From positions 13,787,925 through 13,851,924 of the forward strand of contig NC_068339.1 in NCBI RefSeq assembly GCF_014633365.1: a DNA stretch of 64,000 nucleotides, in the 5' to 3' direction. Both the position numbers and the translations under genes were made by a program. Of this stretch, positions 60,391 through 64,000 are shown piece after piece. Numbering within the stretch: position 1 is the stretch's first letter; the number at the start of each line of letters is the position of its first letter. This DNA is from Diospyros lotus (lineage: Eukaryota; Streptophyta; Magnoliopsida; Ericales; Ebenaceae). The notes beneath the pieces are model-generated. The model saw only the letters and a list, made by a program, of their open reading frames with translations. It searched no databases and was not told the DNA's origin.

Positions 60391-61288
60391 GAGGGGAAGG
60401 CAATTGAGAAATTGACAAATGGGGCATTGGTGGACTGGAAAGAAGGGTGCTGTGACACTTGCCTGCAATTGAAATTGGTTTGTTATCCCAATCACATGGG
60501 TGGCTTGGAAAGATTTGACCATTTCTTGAAAAAAGTAACAGATCACCACTCTCGTAGGGCACATGTGAACGCTTGGAGTTTTGCCATTTTGAGGTGGTGA
60601 CTTGTGTCACAAAATTAGGCTGCGTCATGCCTTTTTATTATTTAAATAATCAAACTTAATCATGCTTTTTTATTATTTAAATAATCAAAATTATTAAGTT
60701 GCAACCACAATGATCATGAATTAAGAAAAAAAGAGTACAAGAGTTAACGATAATGTAACTTTTAAATGAAAAACATTATAAATATCTTACGACATAGTTT
60801 CTAAACACCAATATATATATATATATATAAACTCTCCAATTATCGCGATTCCAATTAACAAATTATTAGTAATTGTAGCACATTTGACAAGTATATATAA
60901 TCATAATAATCTAATTATATTGTCTTTTAAAATATTGTAAAGTATAGGTAATCAAAACCTACATATGTTTAGATGCATCAACAGGGTAATTTCATTCGGT
61001 CTTTTCCATTCTTAAGCAAAATAAGTTTTTCAGCATATATGAATTTGGTTATCCTAAAATCTTAATCTCATCAAATTTGAGGAGTTGGCTAGTAAAAGCT
61101 ATGGTACTTCGGAGTAGACTACCTTGCCCAACTTCGGGACCCAAGTGCGTAACAACACAAGACATGCCAGTGACTGACTATGTTGAAATCAATATGCAAA
61201 CAGCATTGACATCTGAGCAATGTTGCAACGGGGCTCAAAGCCAGTAATTCCTCTACAATCTTAATCAAAACAAAGAAACAAGAAACCT
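60391..61288. other. Intergenic region before APO2 3' end
   Basis: Promoter of the small membrane-protein gene to about 60650, then AT-rich DNA. A phrase TCATGCTTTTTTATTATTTAAATAATCAAA is imperfectly doubled at 60626-60690. The last 200-300 bases are probably APO2 3' UTR. Confidence 0.6.
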
Positions 61289-62905
61289 CTAGACCACCAT
61301 TTCAGCTTCTTTTACACTGGTAGGAATCCCCACGTCCAACCTCATGGTTGGCTTGTATTGCTCCGGCACAGCCGCCCCGGCCTGCACACAGATCTCCACC
61401 ACCGCCGGAGCTTGACCATAAAAGTTCCTCAAGTCCCTCTGCAACAACGGCTTACTAGGATCGGGTACATGCCACACGTATCTCGGGGGTATCAGGTCGT
61501 CAAGCACGGCTGCTTGCCACCCGTGTTGCCCGTTCCTTTGCTGGTGCTTATGTGCTCCGCAGTTCTGTGCTTTGTGTCCACTTTGGCCTATATGCACCTC
61601 CGGGCAATAACCACAAACCCTCACCGGGTACATCTTCATTAGCCTGTTGGCCCCTCGCCTCATTTCCTCCCATGCTTCCAGTGTTTCCTCAGCAAGCAAA
61701 GCCGTTTCTTCTGCATTTGATGGAGGCACCATTTCATCAGCGGGTAGTTCAGTTAACAATGGCGTTGGAGGCATCTCTGGTTCAGGGTCTGGTAGTTCAC
61801 TTTCATCTGCATCGATAAATTCATTTTTTCCAATACGAATTACTGGTTTTCTCCTCCTCTTTGTGGGGAATTCAGGTAAATCAACCCCAGCCTGGATGCA
61901 GAGCTCAATCACAGCTGGAATTCTAGGAATTGAAAACCTCTCCTCATGAGGTATACGCTTCCCAAGCCGGTCAAAGAGATGGTAGGCCTCAATTGGCACC
62001 AATATGTCTTCGACAACTGCATTTGACCAATCATGGACTCCCTTGCGGAATGAAGCTCCTTGACCTCTGCAAGACTTGAATGGATGCCCAACAGGTCCCA
62101 CATGGATTTCATTACACCACCTGCAAAAGTATAGCAGAAATTGTCAATGGAACAGTAATACGATCTGTAAAGCAGTAAAAAAAATTGAGAAAATGCTTAA
62201 AAGGATTGCTAGAGTAAAGACTCCTAACAGTCTTTAGAATCAAACCAATGACCTCTTTCAGCCACCGATAGGGAAAAAAATAAGGGAGAAGATTAAGCTG
62301 ATATAAGAGTGCTGCAAGATGCAAGCACAACTTAGGTGGAATACATTTTGAGTATTTCACTGTGGACACAGATGATCTAAATGTGATTTTTGTACCAGCT
62401 AGACATTGCAATTTCAAGATAAGACCAAATATATATCAGATATCAGAAGGCATTGAAAAGAGAAAATTCAGCCTATCAGAGAGAGAGAGAGAGAGAGAAA
62501 GTACTCAAACAAAATCACTTGATGCCTTAACTGGAGAATGGAGAATGAAAATTACTTGCAAGCATGTACAGGCACCACTTTTAGAAGCTTTTGTAGATTG
62601 TTTATCAGTGTCACCCTCGCATTAAACACATTGTATGCCTCAGGAATTAGCCTTTTAACCACCAAGCCTCTTTTTGGGGGAGGTATTGGTCTTTTAGGCT
62701 GGTCTTTTCTGTTTTTAAGCCTCTCTCTGGCTGCTCGCCTCAGTTCTACTATGGGTATTGGGAAAGGCTTCTTCTCTTTCTTTGAGTAATACCGAGGAAA
62801 ATCAGCATTTTGGGGATGGTTGCATCTGATGACCAAACTATCTTGAGACAAATTCTCTGATGGTATCCTCGCCTTGGGGTGAAGTTTGAGTTCACTGACA
62901 CCATA
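61289..62905 (-). CDS. APO2: APO2-like chloroplast protein (ACCUMULATION OF PHOTOSYSTEM ONE 2), 3' two exons, partial
   Basis: Exons 62905-62556 and 62120-61289 (TAG) encode 393 residues in frame (350 + 832 nt). APO proteins are plant-specific RNA-binding proteins; APO1 promotes splicing of plastid group II introns and is needed for photosystem I. The visible part has NADFPRYYSKKEKKPFPIPI near its start, typical of APO2, then two APO motifs with conserved Cys/His: C-K-WCNEIHVGPVGHPFKSC (split by the intron) and CGYCPEVHIGQSGHKAQNC. It ends in VKEAEMVV, as in APO2. The first exon with the plastid transit peptide (about 45-60 aa) is not identified; the sequence just upstream of 62905 is a pyrimidine tract ending TTTTGCAG, so an upstream exon must exist between 62.95 kb and the window end or beyond it. 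Confidence 0.92.
62121..62555 (-). other. APO2 intron with GA microsatellite
   Basis: A 435-bp GT-AG intron that interrupts the first APO motif between Cys-Lys and Trp-Cys. It contains a short (GA)n run at about 62479-62498. Confidence 0.85.
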
Positions 62906-64000
62906 CTGCAAAATAAGAAAATAATAATTGAAGTTTAAACGATGAGATTTCAGACGTTGTGTCATCTTAGAAACAGAGGGCTTTAACTGATAAAATTCAT
63001 AATGCCTGCAGTTTTCAAAGGAATAGAGGTGCTAACACATCTCAAATTAATATTAGCTAAAAAGGCAATAAATATCACTATAAGTGCTTAATATTGGCTT
63101 CAAAAAGCAATCTAAGGTCTATAGCCACGAGTAAGAGCCGCCACTCCTGTAACAAGTCTACCAGAGCCAGTCAAATGATTTCAGAGAGCAATGGCTGTGC
63201 ACTAATTCACAAGTGCATGCAAGAGCAGGGTCGAGCCGTTGATGGTGATTTATAAAGAAGATTCCCAAGCTTCGTAATTTTTCATTTCTGAAGAACCAGT
63301 CAAATGACTTGAAAGTGTGATAATTTCTTATTTTCTTTCTCCTATCTTCAGATGCTATAACAGTCAGATTTCTAGAATAACTGACTGCACGAACCATGAG
63401 AGACTAATTTTTTATTTTTTAATTCTTTTTTATATTTAAATTATGAGCAACTAATTAACAATTCCAGCAATTCATTATAATAATACAAAAGTATTTGTAA
63501 TGTACAAAATAGAGAAACTTGTTCATGTTTTCATGCCTAGATATATTAGAGCATATACTTGTTTTTACCTCATGTCCTTATCGTGTTATATCCTTCTCAC
63601 TTGTCTGTTTTTCAGTTTCCCTCATTTATTAAGAGCTACTGCTGCTGCAAATATGCTTTGTTCAGTAAAGGGCCAATATCCACCAGATGATCTGCATTTC
63701 CTGAATGACAAGCTACCAAAAGCAATATATCCTTCTCTTTTCTTTTCTTTTTGGCAGGTTTTGATTGTGGATTAGGCATATCGTAAAGGCTTCTTCTCAA
63801 ATTAACGTACATATTTCTTTTCCTTATCTAATTACAAGCCACTAATTACTTCAGAAGATTGTCTTTCTTCTAATTTTTCCTTGCCAATACTAAAATTGTC
63901 CTGGTGGACTTCTAAGACTGGTGACTTTGTTACATAAGGCTGTGATGGATCTAGTTAGTGGTCCGGTGGAGGAAGATGAATAATGGCCTGGTGGAGGGAG
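62906..64000 (-). other. Upstream intron/leader region of APO2, exon 1 not placed
   Basis: No reading frame here could be accepted as the APO2 transit-peptide exon. The region includes a repeated phrase CAGTCAAATGA(T/C)TT (63171 and 63298). A plus-strand stretch at 63640-63775 has a pyrimidine tract ending TTTTGGCAG, but its frame matches no family I know. Confidence 0.5.

Noticed and set aside
63500..63775. 91-codon plus-strand frame at the window end
   Set aside because: Hydrophobic AT-rich composition with no recognisable family; most of it is probably intron or intergenic DNA.
1..64000. CRISPR arrays, bacterial operons, phage or plasmid genes
   Set aside because: No regularly spaced repeats or prokaryotic gene layout; all real genes are intron-bearing or single-exon plant genes.

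Overview
The window is nuclear DNA from a flowering plant, most likely a woody eudicot. The evidence is GT–AG split genes with plant-specific families (group II CNGC channel, APO protein, plant SKIP, TMN/EMP70 nonaspanins, plant-type cytosolic leucyl aminopeptidase), AT-rich intergenic DNA, CT/GA-rich 5' leaders, and many plant LTR retrotransposon, LINE and MITE remnants. No bacterial genes, CRISPR arrays, rRNA or convincing tRNA genes were seen. I could not fix the species.

Layout. Positions 1-8 kb hold a complete ten-exon leucyl aminopeptidase gene (+), 516 aa, without a plastid transit peptide. Positions 9.8-20.5 kb hold two tandem TMN (transmembrane-9/EMP70) genes (+) with identical seven-exon structures, both with a GC-AG first intron; the second copy keeps family-consensus residues that the first has lost. 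Convergent to them is a single-coding-exon SKIP/SNW splicing-factor gene (-, 21.8-23.6 kb). Its probable 5'-UTR intron carries a 630-bp solo LTR. From 26.2 to 45.9 kb lies one cyclic nucleotide-gated channel gene of the CNGC5/6/9 group (-), seven coding exons, 738 aa. Its introns hold a degenerate LINE, several solo LTRs (one 3.8 kb) and a nested inverted-repeat element. Upstream of its ATG are two tiny uORFs, a good splice acceptor, a 2.1-kb solo LTR, a candidate leader exon with TATA box near 49.9 kb, and a structurally complete but coding-dead Ty3/gypsy element at 50.3-55.7 kb. Another leader-like region lies near 57 kb. After an AT-rich gap come a small single-membrane-span protein gene (-, 60.0-60.3 kb) and the last two exons of APO2 (-, 61.3-62.9 kb), a plastid RNA-binding protein whose first exon I could not place.

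The genes do not form a pathway: they are unrelated housekeeping or organellar genes (peptide turnover, Golgi/endosomal membrane traffic, pre-mRNA splicing, calcium channel, plastid RNA processing). Every exon junction given was read by eye, and the coding lengths of the complete genes are multiples of three. The most informative non-gene signals are five LTR insertions with exact 5-bp target-site duplications (four solo LTRs and one full element), all within or beside transcribed regions of SKIP and CNGC. I found no convincing new biological system; the items below are lineage-specific structural and regulatory oddities.
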